Shown: one piece after another, positions 24,871 to 37,492 of the stretch
How the letters are laid out: every line of letters starts with the position of its first letter
Numbering within the stretch: position 1 is the stretch's first letter
Assembly: GCA_034509425.1 (NCBI GenBank)
Contig: JAVTVJ010000796.1
Coordinates: 496,001-560,000, forward strand
Direction: 5' to 3'
Origin: Eopsaltria australis
Taxonomy: Eukaryota > Chordata > Aves > Passeriformes > Petroicidae
Length of the DNA stretch: 64,000 nt
Program-made: the position numbers and the translations under genes
Notes under the pieces: generated by a model
What the model saw: the letters and a program-made list of their open reading frames with translations, nothing else
The model's database searches: none
What the model was told of the DNA's origin: nothing

Positions 24871-26380
24871 AGACGCTGCTCATGATACAAGGTATCACCA
24901 GCTGAACTACAGCAGTGGAGCTGTAAGACATACATATTTCATACAGAACTACCAATTATTTTATTATAACCTGGCTTTCAAAGTACAGATAACTTTGAAC
25001 TTAAGCAAAGCTCCACTGTACTGGATTATCCCCTCCTTAAGTCTTAAAAAATAAGTGGAGTTAGTTAACTGAATGTCAAAGAACAGACGTAACACCTCTG
25101 AGGTGCTTGTGAATGGGTATTATGGAAAAAAGCTGTAAGTTGCCTTTCAGGGCTGACAGTAAGACCTAATACTCTCCTCCTAAGTTCAGTGGAAGGACAT
25201 AACTGGTTTTTTCTCCCTTCCCACGTGTGTTATCCAGTCGGTGCTGCAACCACATTTTACACTCACTTCAACATACTCTTGTCTCACCAGGAAATTTGAG
25301 CACAGAACTGATAACAGAACTCGCCTGAGATATTTTTAACTGTTCTGACACCACTGCTATAGCCAGCTACAGCAGCTCTAACACCCCCTCAATCAACTCC
25401 AATAATAGTGGTATATCAATAACCAGTAACACACTGCCCAACTGTGCACATGCAAACCCAAAGTCAATCAGTGGATTAAAGAGATCCCAATATGCTGATG
25501 GTCTGAAGCTGCTGGACTTACTACATGGCTCATGTGCTTCTGCATCAACACTCAGTAATACTAAAAGCAACAACCAAATGTTTAGTGCCAGGAATTTTAA
25601 AGAAGAATAAAACCCCCTCCCTGACTCATTGCATGTGCACTAGTATTTCAGACTTCTATGGGCTGTGTAACTTGATGTCCCATTATGTTCAGCAGAAAGT
25701 TTATATTTTTATATAAATACGCACAAAACAACAGGAGGAAAAGGGTTCTTGGGAGCTGGTGCGCTGCTGTGCTGGAAGGTGACTGTAGCCACCCACCAAG
25801 CCAGGTCTCTGTTGGCTTCCTCTTGGCCACCAAACCATGTAACTTGAATTCTCATGCCAGCTGACGGCTTTACTTGGCTGTTCCTGTCACTTATGTCTCA
25901 TGGAATAACTCAGTAACTATCTTCCAACATTTCACAGCCAGGTAAATGCTGTATCCCAGCACACTGCCACATCTCCAAGTCAGCTACGTTTGCCTGTCCA
26001 GGTCTTCCAAATGCTTTAAAGTAGACACTTCTTGAATACACCCCTAAGCTCCTGGTAAAGCCACTAAGCAACAACTTAATCATGGCAGGGAAGGCTGAAC
26101 TCAGTTCCTAATGAAGACAGGAGAAAACAGGGAAGAAAAAAAAGCAGCAATTCTTTTGTTGGCATGATAGAATTCAGGATACTGAAGTGCCTTGGTCTGT
26201 TGCCCAGTAAAGCAGAGGCCATCCTGTCCCTCCACTGATGGACACCAGCAAGCCTTGGCTGGCTGTCAGCAAGAGAGTTTAATGTCAAGCCCTTCTGCAG
26301 TGAAATGGCACTGTAAAGGACACCAGAGACACCACAATGTGGTCCAGCCTGGCATCCACTGGTAACCGGCCTGGCTCCAA

Positions 26381-26440
26381 AAGCCAGAATGGCTTGGGTT
26401 GGAAGGGACTTTCAAGGCCATCAGAGCAATTAAGTCACAT
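26381..26440 (-). mobile_element. CR1 terminal tail, minimal fragment
   Basis: Only CCAGAATGGCTTGGGTTGGA and GGGACTTTCAAGGCCATC are recognisable, about 45-60 bp of the 3' end. Confidence 0.6.
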
Positions 26441-27467
26441 TTATACTGTATTTTCAACAATTTCATTATCATGAGGGTGGGACTTCTCCTAAAGGAGAGC
26501 TGGGCACAGGTACAGGAGTCCACTAGCTGGGACTGGATTGTGATTTCCTCCCTTCCCTGGCTGTGTGCTGAACAGGAAGCTCTCACCCTCCTGGTTTTCC
26601 TGCTGTTTGTCCCACTCCCGATCACTCTGTGCATGTGGCAGCATTGCAGCCACAGGCTCCGAGTTACTGTTCCCAGCACGTTAATGCTCTGGGAGATAAA
26701 AATGCCAGATAACCTGAACACAGGGAGTATTTTATTCTAAAAGGAGAGACTTTCACATCTCTTTGAGAACTTTTAGTTATTTCTGACGTGCAATCCTGCA
26801 GTTACCTGGCTTTTCTGAAGATTAAGGATTAAAAAAAGGAAGCACAGCTATTACTGACTACCTAAAATTTGACTGCGAATTTCATGTAATCTTTTGAATA
26901 TTATCTTTCTCTTTTTAGAAGGTATGTTTAATTTCTGTACAGCTCACTACAAAAGAATCTGTCTTAACTTTTATTTCTTTTGTTTTTGCAGTGCAAAGTA
27001 AGTACATTTTTCTTACAAAAAAAATAAATTACTGTGCTCCTTGGACAAATTACCTCTGCTTCCAACCAGGACCCAGCTTTGGAGACTAATCTGTCTTGGA
27101 GCTGTTCATGGATTTTTATTTATGTTTTTAGAAATAAGCAATTCACTGCAATGTGTTTGTGCTCTGCAGGCTGTATCTGTGATGGAAGGCCTTGGACCGG
27201 TGGCAAAGAGCTCGTAAATCTTTTACTTCAGTACCTGAATTGCTGACTTCAGGTTTGGAGCACTTTCCTTCCAATTAACCACAACAAATTCCAAGTGGAG
27301 AAACGTTTTTTATATTAAATTATTGGGAAATAATTTTTAGTAATGTTTAGAAAAGGCCTTTATCGTGTTGGATCAGTAAATGCAACAGTGTGTGCAAAGG
27401 CGATGTCACTGGAAGTGGTTTCATCTCTGGCTAACGATGATTATAGACAAGGTGAGTCTGGGCCCTG

Positions 27468-27617
27468 TTGGGGCTGCCCCATCCCTGGAAGTGTCCGAGA
27501 ACAGGTTGGACAGGGCTTGCAGCAACCTAGTCTAGTGGAAGGAGTCCCTGCCCATGGCAAGGGGTGGGACTGGATGGGTTTTAAGGTCCGTTCCAACCTA
27601 ATCCATCTCATGATCTG
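27468..27617 (+). mobile_element. CR1 3'-tail fragment
   Basis: GGCTGCCCCATCCCTGGAAG, CTAGTCTAGTGGAAGGAGTC and GTTCCAACCTAATCCATCTC, in order, make up the last 150 bp of CR1. Confidence 0.85.
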
Positions 27618-29387
27618 CAAAAGTAAAAGAAACTAGAATATGTGATTTCTCCCCCTCCAGCCCTTGAGGAACACCCCATGATTCTTTTCTGACTGTTTAT
27701 TTAGCTTCTGGATTGAATTACACTGGAATAGATGCCACAAGAGGATTGGGTGGGCAGGGAGACTGGCAGAAGGTTAATTAGATCAGGGGTCTGGAACGCC
27801 AGGAGGTCAGTGCTCCAAGGAGAGCGTGCACAGCCTAGGGCAGGGCAGGCTGTGCAAAGCCTGGTGAGGCAGACACAGGAGCGCTTGGAGGGATTGATGG
27901 ATCAGTCGATCGCTCAGCTGGGACCAGGGGTGAGAGCAATGACGCCAGTGGGGCTCCCAGGATGTGGAAGGACATGGAGCAGCTCTGCCACGAGCCTCCC
28001 CAAGAGCTCCTCACCTGTTTGATACCGCAAGAGCAAACTTCAAGTATTACACTTAAGTCATTAGTAACAATAATTAAATCCAACATTCTTTTATTTAGAC
28101 ACTTCTGAAAGAGTGGAGATACCTAAGGCTCACATAGATAACTTTTTCTCTTTATTTTAAACAATTTTAGCAGATCCCAGCAGTGAACACCCCCCTACTT
28201 TCCATCTACTTGTCTCCTTTTAAGTTAATGACTTTCTTTGACTGAACTGCAAAAATGCAAATTAGGAAGAATACAACCTGAGCTTGTCAAGCAATTTAAT
28301 ACCTCTGATCCTTCCTCCCTTCAAAAAATTCAACCCACTTTAAATATGTCAGTAGATCTCTGCAACTCACCCTGGAATGTACCTGATTTAGGCCATTTAG
28401 GAGCAATTTTACAGAGCCTGGCAGCTCGCTCAGATGTCTTATCTACAAATACCCTTTGAATTTCTGAAGGGGTCAACTCTAACTCCTATGTAGGCATCAC
28501 ATGCAGCACGATGGAGTTCATAAGTGCTCGTAAATGTTCAGAGTATTCCTTGAAAACCAAATATATCATTTTATGGCAGAGTTACTAGGTTTGCTCTTTT
28601 CAAGAAACCATTCAAAACATACAATGTTTTTATACATTGTCATTTTCAAATAGTGTTTCTGTTACCTCCTTTCAATTCCTATATGAAAGCTGCCACATAT
28701 TTCAGCTGCGATTGCTTACAAGCAAATGAAATTTCTTTATGATTTATTTGGTAATTCTGTGACTGGTTTGATAGCCACCATCATCTAATTCCAGATAAAT
28801 GGTAGAGGGTAGTGCCCCCAAGAGACATTAACAATGCATCTGTAGTCCACAGAATACTTCTGGTTTAATGGCTGTACTTCTACTTTCAAAACATCTGAAA
28901 TCTATTTCAGCGAGCATCTAACAAAAAGTGGTTAACAGTTCCCTTAGTGGCACCCATCCCTGAATTTGCCTGAGTATGAGACTGATTTACCTTTAGGAAA
29001 CCAAAAATTCTTGAATTAGCAATGAAAAAATGAGAAGAGTTATGTGCAAAGAGCAAGCACCTATGGAAGGCCAGAAATAAACAATACCATTTCGGACTTT
29101 GATCTTCAATTACGTAAGTGCAGAGTTTTATCTAACAACTTCCCTCCCTCCATGTGACCTGAATCTGTCCCATTATTATGTACATCTGCTTTAAATTATT
29201 CTGGATACATTTGAGCTATATTTGGAAAACATCCTTGACCATTTCTGCATATCCCCCTAATCTCAGAATTAATGGAAGATTTTTTCATTAGTCTTGTTTA
29301 CATCAAGATATTTAAAAAAATGTAACCACTGAGAGTTGAAGGCTGCCCTATATGCATCTCTATAAATGTCAGTTTTTGTACTGCTGC

Positions 29388-29862
29388 ACTTCCAATCCTG
29401 GGGTCAGTTTTGGGAAAGATACTGAGGGGCTGGATGGAGTGTGTCCAGGGAAGGGAACAGAGCTGGGGAAGGGGCTGGAGGCCCAGGAAGAGCTGAGAGA
29501 GCTGGGAAAGGGGCTCAGTCTGGAGAAAAGGCGGTTCAGGGGGGACCTTGTGGCTCTGCACAAGTCCCTGACAGGAGGGGGCAGCCAGAGGGATTGGGCT
29601 CTGCTCCCAGGGAACAGGAACAGGAGAGGGAATGGCCTCAGGCTGGGCCAGGAAAGGTTTAGACTGGATCTTAGGGAAAATTTCTTCATGGAAAGCAACT
29701 GCCCGGGGCAGTGGTTGAGTCCCCATCCCCGTAAGTGTTCAAAAAACATGTGGATGCGGCACTTGGAGACATGGTTAGTGGTGAACATGGTGGTGGTACT
29801 GGGGAAACGGTTGGACTTAATAATCTTAAGGGTCTCTTCCAACCTGAACAATTCTGTGAATC
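29388..29862 (+). mobile_element. CR1 3' fragment, long copy
   Basis: About 475 bp with GGAAGGGAACAGAGCTGGGG, AGGCGGTTCAGGGGGGACCT, GGGCAGTGGTTGAGTCCCC and CTCTTCCAACCTGAACAATT. A 183-codon open frame crosses it, but that frame is produced by CR1 3' sequence and carries no reverse-transcriptase motif. Confidence 0.88.
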
Positions 29863-30478
29863 AAGTATTAGTAGCTCTGTGGCAGCAATGGAAAATTGTC
29901 TAGATTCAATCCCACCACACACAAGTGGCAAAGTAAATATATTCTCCCTAGATACTGACATCAGAGCCCTCTTGTCAGTCAAAACCCCACACTGAACTGT
30001 GGAGATGTTAAACTGCACCCCCAATTTGACCTGTGCTCCTATAGCTCCCCTCAGTGCCTCCCATTCCATTCAATAATTTCTATTAAAAACTGCACAAATT
30101 CCCACCATTAATCCCACTTTATCAGCCTCTTGCACACCTTCCACAGACATTTCCTCTAAGAAGAAATTCAAACAAAAGAAATTCTCAGCACAGCACATAA
30201 AAACTGGTCCCTCCCCACCACTTCTCCTGATGATGTCCTTTAATATTCCTTCAAGTGGATGGTCAGAAAGAGTTATTTTTAATCCCAAACCCTTCTGAGC
30301 CAGAGCAGGCAATGAATGTAACTTCACTACTATCATAAGACCTGGTTCAATGCATTTCATGTTCTGGACTTAAAACCCCCTGCATGCACATTGGGAATGA
30401 ATTTTCCTGGAACTGAGCTCCCTATTAAGGGCCAAAGAAAAAAGAATGGGGGGAATGAGAGGGCACTCATTACTGAAC

Positions 30479-30504
30479 ATATATACGTACATATATATAT
30501 ATAA
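30479..30504. repeat. AT dinucleotide-rich patch
   Basis: ATATATACGTACATATATAT followed by ATATAA, an interrupted TA microsatellite. Confidence 0.85.
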
Positions 30505-30838
30505 AGGCCAGTTATCATAAATATGAGCCTGGGCATGTGGAATATCTCCTGGAAGCAGGATTACATTTTGATCCCCCAAATATTCCTGAGCTCTTTAACA
30601 AATCAAGGACACCAGGATGGAAGCAGTAAGTTCCCCACTGATGGAAAGCAGAGATGAAATTATTTCTTCCTTTACAGTTTTGGCACTTGAGCTCAAAAAA
30701 ATCCCCTGACCATGAATATGGGGTCATGCTCCAGCTCAGGACATCTAACACTGACTGATCAAAGGTCTTGGATCATAAATAAAGTTGTTTGCATTTATTT
30801 TTAGGTCTTAAACTGACCAGACAAGTTTGAGGGTGGTG

Positions 30839-30866
30839 TATTACTCTCTTGAAGAAGAGAGTAATA
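30839..30866. repeat. Perfect 12-bp inverted repeat with GAAG loop
   Basis: Arms TATTACTCTCTT (30839-30850) and AAGAGAGTAATA (30855-30866) flank GAAG. It lies 100 bp from the plus-strand left end of the LTR but outside its target-site duplication. Confidence 0.95.
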
Positions 30867-31196
30867 TTGATGCAGAAGACTTTTAATATCAAAAAAGAAG
30901 AAGAAACACTCCCTTAAATACTGTTTGTTTGCTGAAGCCTGTTTTTATTTTGCAACATTAGGCATGTGTCTTGGTTTGAGAGACAGGTGTTTGCCAAGGA
31001 ATGCGGGAACCTTCCTTGAAATAGAAAATGTCACCCCTTTTCCTTCAAAATATTATGACTCTGAAATGACGGGGGTTTCGGGCAAAGATACGGGAAGAGG
31101 AGTAACAGTCGTTTACGAGTATGTATGTGCATAACAAGGCAAACAAACAACAACAGCGGCATTAACAACAAACACACCCAGAGCCAGCCCCGACCT

Positions 31197-31600
31197 CCTC
31201 GGCCGCAGGCACCTTCCCCTTGGGTGCAGCTCCGCTCACAGCCCCAGCCCCAGCCCCAGTCCCAGACCCAGACCCAGACCTAGAGCAGCTCCAGCCCCGG
31301 CCCCAGACCTAGAGCAGCTCCAGTCCCAGCCCCAGACCTAGAGCAGCTCCAGTCCCGGCCTCCTCTCGGCCGCAGGCACCTTTCCCTTGGGTGCAGCTCC
31401 GCTCACAGCCCCAGCCCCAGCCCCAGTCCCAGACCTAGAGCAGCTCCAGTCCCAGCCCCGGCCCCAGACCTAGACCCAGACCCAGCCCCAGTCCCAGTCC
31501 CAGCCGCGGCCCCAGACCTAGAGCAGCTCCAGTCCCGGCCTCGTCTCGGCTGCAGGCATCTTCCCCCCGGGTGCAGTTCCGCTCATAGCCGGCAGGGGCG
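31197..31600. repeat. GC-rich minisatellite with higher-order units inside the LTR
   Basis: Short CCCAGC/CCCAGA/CCCAGT hexamer-like units alternate with a longer module containing CAGACCTAGAGCAGCTCCAG, seen at least five times between about 31277 and 31530. A larger module beginning GGC[C/T]GCAGGCA and running into GTGCAG[C/T]TCCGCTCA starts near 31201, 31368 and 31548, giving periods of about 167 and 180 bp. The array is confined to the LTR and probably accounts for the LTR's length. Confidence 0.85.
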
Positions 31601-31975
31601 CTGGTGGCTCCCGGCCGGGCAGGGCGGGTGCGCTGATTCCCCGCGCCTGCAGGGAGCGCTATGGCGGGAATTCAGCAGCCTCTCCCTCACGCGGCAATGG
31701 CGGGATGGGCTGCAGCACGAACCTCGGAGCGGAGCTGGGACGGCAGAGTTGGGCACACCCCGGGGTGGCAAACAAAACGTAACAGAAAACTCTGTAGCCT
31801 CAGCAGGAAGGCGGGGGTCGGGTGAATGCAGGGTGCAGGGTTTTTCTGCGGCGGGCTCGGCAGCGGCAGCCTACTGGGCTTCTCCGCAGCAGCTGCCGCT
31901 CGCAGCTGGGGACACGCGCCCTTCGGGAAGGGGAGGGGGTGGGGGTCCCGAGTTTTCCTCTGAGGCATCCGAATA
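31541..31975. promoter_or_regulatory. CpG-rich block within the LTR (candidate promoter region)
   Basis: CpG dinucleotides are visibly denser here than anywhere else in the window, for example GGCGCTGG, CCGGCCGGGC, CGCGCCTGC and GCGGCGGGCTCGGCAGCGG. The block is flanked by AT-rich intron on one side and the minisatellite on the other. LTRs normally carry promoter activity; whether this one does is not shown by sequence. No TATA box was identified. Confidence 0.4.
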
Positions 31976-33031
31976 GGTGGTGAAGGTCCTCTTCAGTCAG
32001 ATCGGGTGTTCATAAGGTCCCAATTCACCAGCTGCTCTTACAAGCAAAGGCTCACCCACGGTAGGAGAAACAGTGGGAGGACAAAAGCTCCATGGTGGCA
32101 GTGAATCCTCCAGGCAGCGACTGCAGCCTGGCCGTCCCTCCTCGGATCCCGAGAGCGAGTCGAGCCCGGTCCCTCACCCCCCAGCCAAATTCTCGCAGTG
32201 TCTCTGCCCTTGCAAAGAGAAAAGCCCTCAGGTAAGAGAGTAGCCAGCTGCACCCTTCCCGCTCCTCCTCCCAGCCACATCTTTTGTTCTCTTAAGTATC
32301 AGCAGTTATTGTCTCTTAGCAACAAATGGGACAAAATTCCATGAGAGAAAGAAAAAAAAAAGGAAAAAATCCTAACCTCCAACAGCATGTTGCATCACAA
32401 CGCCCAAATAATCTCTTTAATTTCTGCAATTTTCAGAACCTCTCACATTCCTTCCTCTTAGTTTTCACATCATTTATTTCTATCAGGTGATAGAAATCTG
32501 ACAAGGATTTTGCAAAACCTGCTGCCTTGTAAGGCTAACCCAGGCCAACTAACAGGGAGACAAAGTTGCAGGAGACTTTCAGAAATACATACATAATTAT
32601 ATTTAACATAATAATTCCACCATTTTCTTAGGGAGAAGTGTCTGTAGAGGAGGATTTTGACGAACACCTTTCCTTCTTCCAAGGCAGCTTTGCCAGGTCA
32701 CAATACAAGGAGCACTAAAATGAGCCAAACTTTTAGCAAGGCAAATGACACTTAGTACTGTCACCTTTGACCACTAGTGAGAGGTTTGTAGCTGAGCAAT
32801 AGGTAAGACAGCACAAAGATCTTGTCTTTACCTGATCTGATCTATTAGCACAACCCCTGGAAAAATTTATTAAAAGCAAATCTGACTAGATTATGATCTT
32901 TGCATTTACAACACTGAACGATCTTGAAAACCTACTACCATTACATACCTGAATAAGATTTCAAAAGTTCTGTTTGGATGTAGTAACTGCTACAGAGATG
33001 GAATACTCTACTGTTGTCAGCTTTTAGAATA

Positions 33032-33148
33032 ACAAGCCAGGCTGGACAGGGCTTAGAGCAACCTGGTCTAGTGGAAGATTCCCTGCCCTTGGCAGGGGGT
33101 GGAATGGTCCCTTCCAGCCCAACCCAGACTGTTATTCTCTTATTCTTT
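33032..33148 (+). mobile_element. CR1 3'-tail fragment with small internal deletion
   Basis: GGCTGGACAGGGCTTAGAGC and CTAGTGGAAGATTCCCTGCC, then a shortened middle and CCCAACCCAGACTGTTATTC. The element ends in ATTCTCTTATTCTT, close to the tandem 8-bp repeat typical of CR1 termini. Confidence 0.82.
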
Positions 33149-35097
33149 TGGGGGCTATTTTGTAACAGAACCAATGTCGCTGTTGCTAATTGAGTATCTT
33201 CAATGATTGGAGAGGGAAGACTCTACTGTCCATGTAGATGAGATCCATTTAAAATTTGTTCTTTCTCTAAAGCATAAAGTATATTAATCTTACCCCACTC
33301 AAATAAAATCACCCTCACAGTGCCCTGAAGTTACATGGAGTAGGAGCTGTAATTTCATCCATAAAATGTAGGTGGAGAAACACCACTTAAGTTACTGAAG
33401 GGGCCAGATACAGGTGACAGATGTGCAGGTAGCTGCACACATCACCACAGCGCCTCCTGCCAGGCAAGGGATGCCAAGAACAGATGGGAATACAGCAGGG
33501 AGCCCAGGAATGCTACCCCAGGCAGACTCTGCCAGCAGCCAGGACTGGAGAGCAGCAGCAGGGACCTGCTGTAAGTGCTGACTGTATGTGGTAGGACAAG
33601 GCTTCCCCACAGGGATAGGGCTCCTCATGGGAACATATGGAAGAGCCACTGGGGACTTGACCCTGAGAAAAAAATAACAGCAAGCACAGGAGTCAGGGAG
33701 GAAGGTTGCTACAGTCTCAGTCCAAACACAAGGAATTGGAGCCTGCAGTAAATTCCAGGGCACTGGAGGAATTTGAAGCCAGGTTGGTACAACCAGTGCT
33801 TCCAAGCAAGGCTGCACTTTCAAACTGGCAGCTGGCCAAAATAGTCATGTTTGGACTCAAGGTAATTATTTTCAAGCGATTTGGAGTCAAATAATTAGTG
33901 ACATAAAATGTCAAAAATTTTGCTTAATGAAGCAGAAAATCTACTGTGGTACAGAAGGTTATGCGCAAATTGATCTCCTTTCTTCAGGGTCCAAGTGCAG
34001 CTGTGCTGCCCTGGAGAACAGAGCAGATGGGACAGAGGGAATGCTGATGACTGAACCCAATTTCACCAGGGGAACAACAGCCATGCTGGAAAAGAATAAA
34101 GGAGTTCTTGTTCTGCAGTCCTGGGGATGGTGAGGAAGTCACAGCAACTGGCAAGAGAGCACAAGTCATGGTGTGGCTTTCAGAGCACTGCGTATTTTCA
34201 CTTATGGGCAGCTTTCCATGGCACCACTGAAATTCAAGGACTTTCATCTGTAGGCACTGGGACATGGGAACCAAGCTTATAAAAGAACAGAGCAGTTTCC
34301 TACAAATGCAACCACCCCCTCTTCTATTGTTACAGTTTACAATAATGGTAAAATGAATACTGAAGGGGTTGGCTCCATAAAGAGGTGAAACAAAATAACA
34401 GCATCCCAAAACACTGTAGGAAAAAAAAAGTAGAATTACTGACCACTTCCTCTAGACTCTGAAGTATTTGGGAATAAATATCTGAGCCAGAAGGAAAAAG
34501 GGAGGACTGATTAGTCATTCTAGTCACTCATCAGCACAACCATGACCAAGACCTCTAGCAACCATCATCTCCTTCCTTTCTGCCTCGTTTAGCATCCCTG
34601 TATTTCCAATTAGGGCACGAATAAACACAAGGCAAAGGCTAACTTCAAATTAAACCCCACCTAAAGAACTCCTAAGCAACTCAACAAGGGACTAAGAAGG
34701 AAGACAAAGACTGTGTAAAGTCCTCAAGGGCATTATAAGCAGGAGTCCAAACACAACCAGGATGGTGCTACCACCAACAGGTCAGGTTGTCGTTGTGCTG
34801 GGACCCACCGAGTGCCAACACAGAGCTAATCCAGCCTGACAGATGCTCAGTAGGAACAGAACTATCACAAGGTGAACAATTATGGATTTGTTTGGTTTAT
34901 TGAGGGAGCTGCAACATGGATCCAGGGAAGCATCACCCATTGACTGCACTGCTAAAATGCCTCAGCACTTTGAAAAAGTTGACTGGCTTTCTTTTCCCTC
35001 TCCTCCAGCTACATTTTTACAATAAAAACTTCCGCTCCTTTAGAGCACAGCATGGACACTTGCTAGGACTGTGCCTGACAGCACACACTTCTTAACA

Positions 35098-35262
35098 GGT
35101 CACCCAGAGAAGCTGTGGCTACCTCCATCCCTGCAAGTGTTCAAGGCCAGGCTGAATGGAGCTTGGAGCAACCTTTTCTAGTAGGTGTCCCTCACCATGT
35201 CAGGGGGTGGGACTGGATGATCTTAAAGGTACCTTCTGACCCAAACCATGCTGGGATTTGAG
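35098..35262 (+). mobile_element. CR1 3'-tail fragment
   Basis: CACCCAGAGAAGCTGTGGCT, CAAGTGTTCAAGGCCAGGC and CTGACCCAAACCATGCTGGG are in order. Confidence 0.86.
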
Positions 35263-37492
35263 ACCATCAGTGTGGGCTACTCTTGTTTTCAAAAAATAAC
35301 ACGCTAGAAGAGGAAACTCCTCTGCCAGAGTCACTCAATCAACAAGAAGTCTGTCCCACCTGCTCAGATGTGGAAGAAAACATTTTACACTGATGCTCAC
35401 AGGCTCATCAATGACAGTTTCAAAACCATCACCGTAGATTTGCTTATGTACATATTTATTCCCTGGCAGAAAGCTGTAAATATTCAAAAAGCCAAAGTAT
35501 TAGTACAAAAATATTTCTGTTTCCCAACAGGCCAGTTGAAAGCAAGCACTGCTGCTTGGTGAGGTAAAACAACTCCTTAGATTCCCTCTAATCCAATCTG
35601 GATCCATGCACATGGGCAGCCAGAGGTGCTAGGCTGCAAGAACTGCTGCTGCTGAAGTATCTGAAGTAAAACACACCTCAGGAGTCATCTAGGTTGCATC
35701 TTTGAAATCAGTCACAACACTTTAAAGTTGGGCACTTCATCACAAAACCAGTTTACAGCTTTTTCCCCTTTTTTTCCCCTTCCAGGTAGATAAACCCAAA
35801 CCCTAGGTTGTAAGGGTTGGTTATTAACAGATTGCACCAGGAAGCTTCAAGAAAAGCATGTTGTCTCCAATCATTTAACAGTTAAAACATATGGGAATAA
35901 TCTATGGGATTCATATTATTTTCACTTATCTTGAACAACTCTGCTTTGGTACAAAGATTCAATAAACCCTAAACTCCAGACCCACCCACTATTCTCCAAG
36001 CTGCAACTTTCAATTTAAGTGAACTCGATGACACCTAATGGCAACTGGTCTGTGGCCAATCCAAAACAGATTCACACCTGGAACTCTAGCAATGCCTTCC
36101 CTCCCTCTGATCCAGAATTTCAGATCAGACTGGGGCTTGTTTTGTAATACAGGAGTTTGTTCTGAAACTGCTTCCATCTCTTGATATGGCAGAAGGAACC
36201 AGCAGCATCCTCCCAGGAGCAGCATGAGAAAAGTCAATTGCTTCCATAGCAACTGATGTGCCAAATTACGGCTCTTCTGCAATTAGGGCTGATCACAATG
36301 ATCTCCCATTCCCTTCAGGTCAGTGGGCTTGATAGTGCTGGGACAACCACAAGAGTCAACAGTAAAACCATCTGTCAGATCACAGTTGGTTTACTCCCTC
36401 TCCTTCCCTCCAGTTCGTCACTGTTCAGTATGACAGAGGACGGACCAGGATCCTGCTGGCTAAATTTGTTTGGGGTTTTGTAGGATTTTTTTGCTCAGTG
36501 TCCAAATTTTCACAACGAAAAATCAGAGAGCAGTGTTGGTTCCTGTATTCCCTCTTAAAGGGCTTCTTCTAAGACCTGGGAAGCATTTTGTTGTGTTTAG
36601 GAGAAACATGTGGATAGCATAAAATGAAAAATAAATATTTTCCATCATAAAAAGAGAGAAGCAGTAGCAAGCAGATGTCAAGCTCAACGATTCTTTAACC
36701 AAAGGAAGAGAAAAAGGAGTGATGAGATGAACACAAATGCCATTGCCATAGTAAATCACTCCCCTCCCTGTCTGTGGCAGCAGCACCACAGTGATTCCTA
36801 ACTCAATCAGGGATGGAAACAGACGCCTGCCAGCCTAATGTGCAACAAGCAAACCAGACACCCAAGATTTGTGTCCCAAAATTTCTGAAGGAGTTAATCA
36901 AATTAAAAGATAATGTCCTAACAGACTTAGCCTTTGGAACACAACGACAAGGTAATAGATTACATAAAATGCGACTGCAAACATTAATCTGAGGCAAAAG
37001 GCCATTACCTGGAAGCACCATCCATCTCTGACTATTTCCAATAGGTTTTCTGAGCACTTAGAAGTCAAAACATGTTTTAGCTACCATGAAAAACAAAAAG
37101 CAGCTCAAAGAAAGATGCCCTAGTGACCACAACAAAGAACCAAGGAGCCAGGACAGCGTTCACCACACAAGCAGTGCCTCTTGGAGGAGTGAGGTGTGAT
37201 AAAGTCAGGGAAAACCCCACATACTAAACTGAGTCACCAGAATCACTGCAGAAAAGGTCTGACAGTTGAACAACAGAGGTTTGAAGGTCCTGCTATTCTA
37301 CATTATCCACCTTGAACAGCAATGATGGATGCTAAGGTGTCATCCCCAGCCTCCCTGCCTTCAGAATATTGTCAAGAGGGAAAACACAAATGTCTCTGTT
37401 GAACAGAGTCTGCAGGATTGGAACAGAGATGAAGAGGGAGGATGAATCAGAAACCTTCCAAGACCCTCCTTATAAAAGTCTCTGCTAAGTCA

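Larger units (their letters stand above)
30967..32384 (-). mobile_element. Solo LTR of an endogenous retrovirus, same orientation as TANC2
   Basis: The element runs from TGTCTTGGTTTG to CCTCCAACA on the plus strand, giving TG...CA termini in both orientations. It is flanked by identical 5-bp direct repeats GCATG at 30962-30966 and 32385-32389. Length is 1418 bp. No gag, pol or env reading frame is present, so it is best read as a solo LTR left by recombination. The terminal sequence resembles LTRs I associate with songbird ERVL/ERVK-like elements, and the 5-bp duplication favours an ERVL-type or class I integrase over the 6-bp habit of many ERVK. The likely U3-to-U5 direction is minus, judged by overall resemblance; no clear AATAAA was found on that strand, so direction is tentative. 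The interior carries a GC-rich minisatellite and a CpG-rich block. Confidence 0.8.

Noticed and set aside
26266..26721. 151-codon minus-strand frame
   Set aside because: It overlaps a CR1 tail and has no family resemblance or exon boundaries.
29352..29903. 183-codon plus-strand open frame
   Set aside because: It is produced by the CR1 3' region at 29388-29862 and shows no reverse-transcriptase or endonuclease motif. The similar frames at 24494-25054, 60003-60599 and 14935-15519 have the same cause.
32038..32100. GCCACCATGG start codon context and a GGTGAGCC donor-like site on the minus strand of the LTR, as a chimeric first exon
   Set aside because: Splicing from that donor to the exon at 22415 would run into an immediate stop in the frame of the ATG, so an in-frame chimeric protein from this ATG is not supported.
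33392..33823. 143-codon minus-strand frame in the 18-kb intron
   Set aside because: No recognisable domain and no convincing flanking splice sites; composition is like the surrounding intron.
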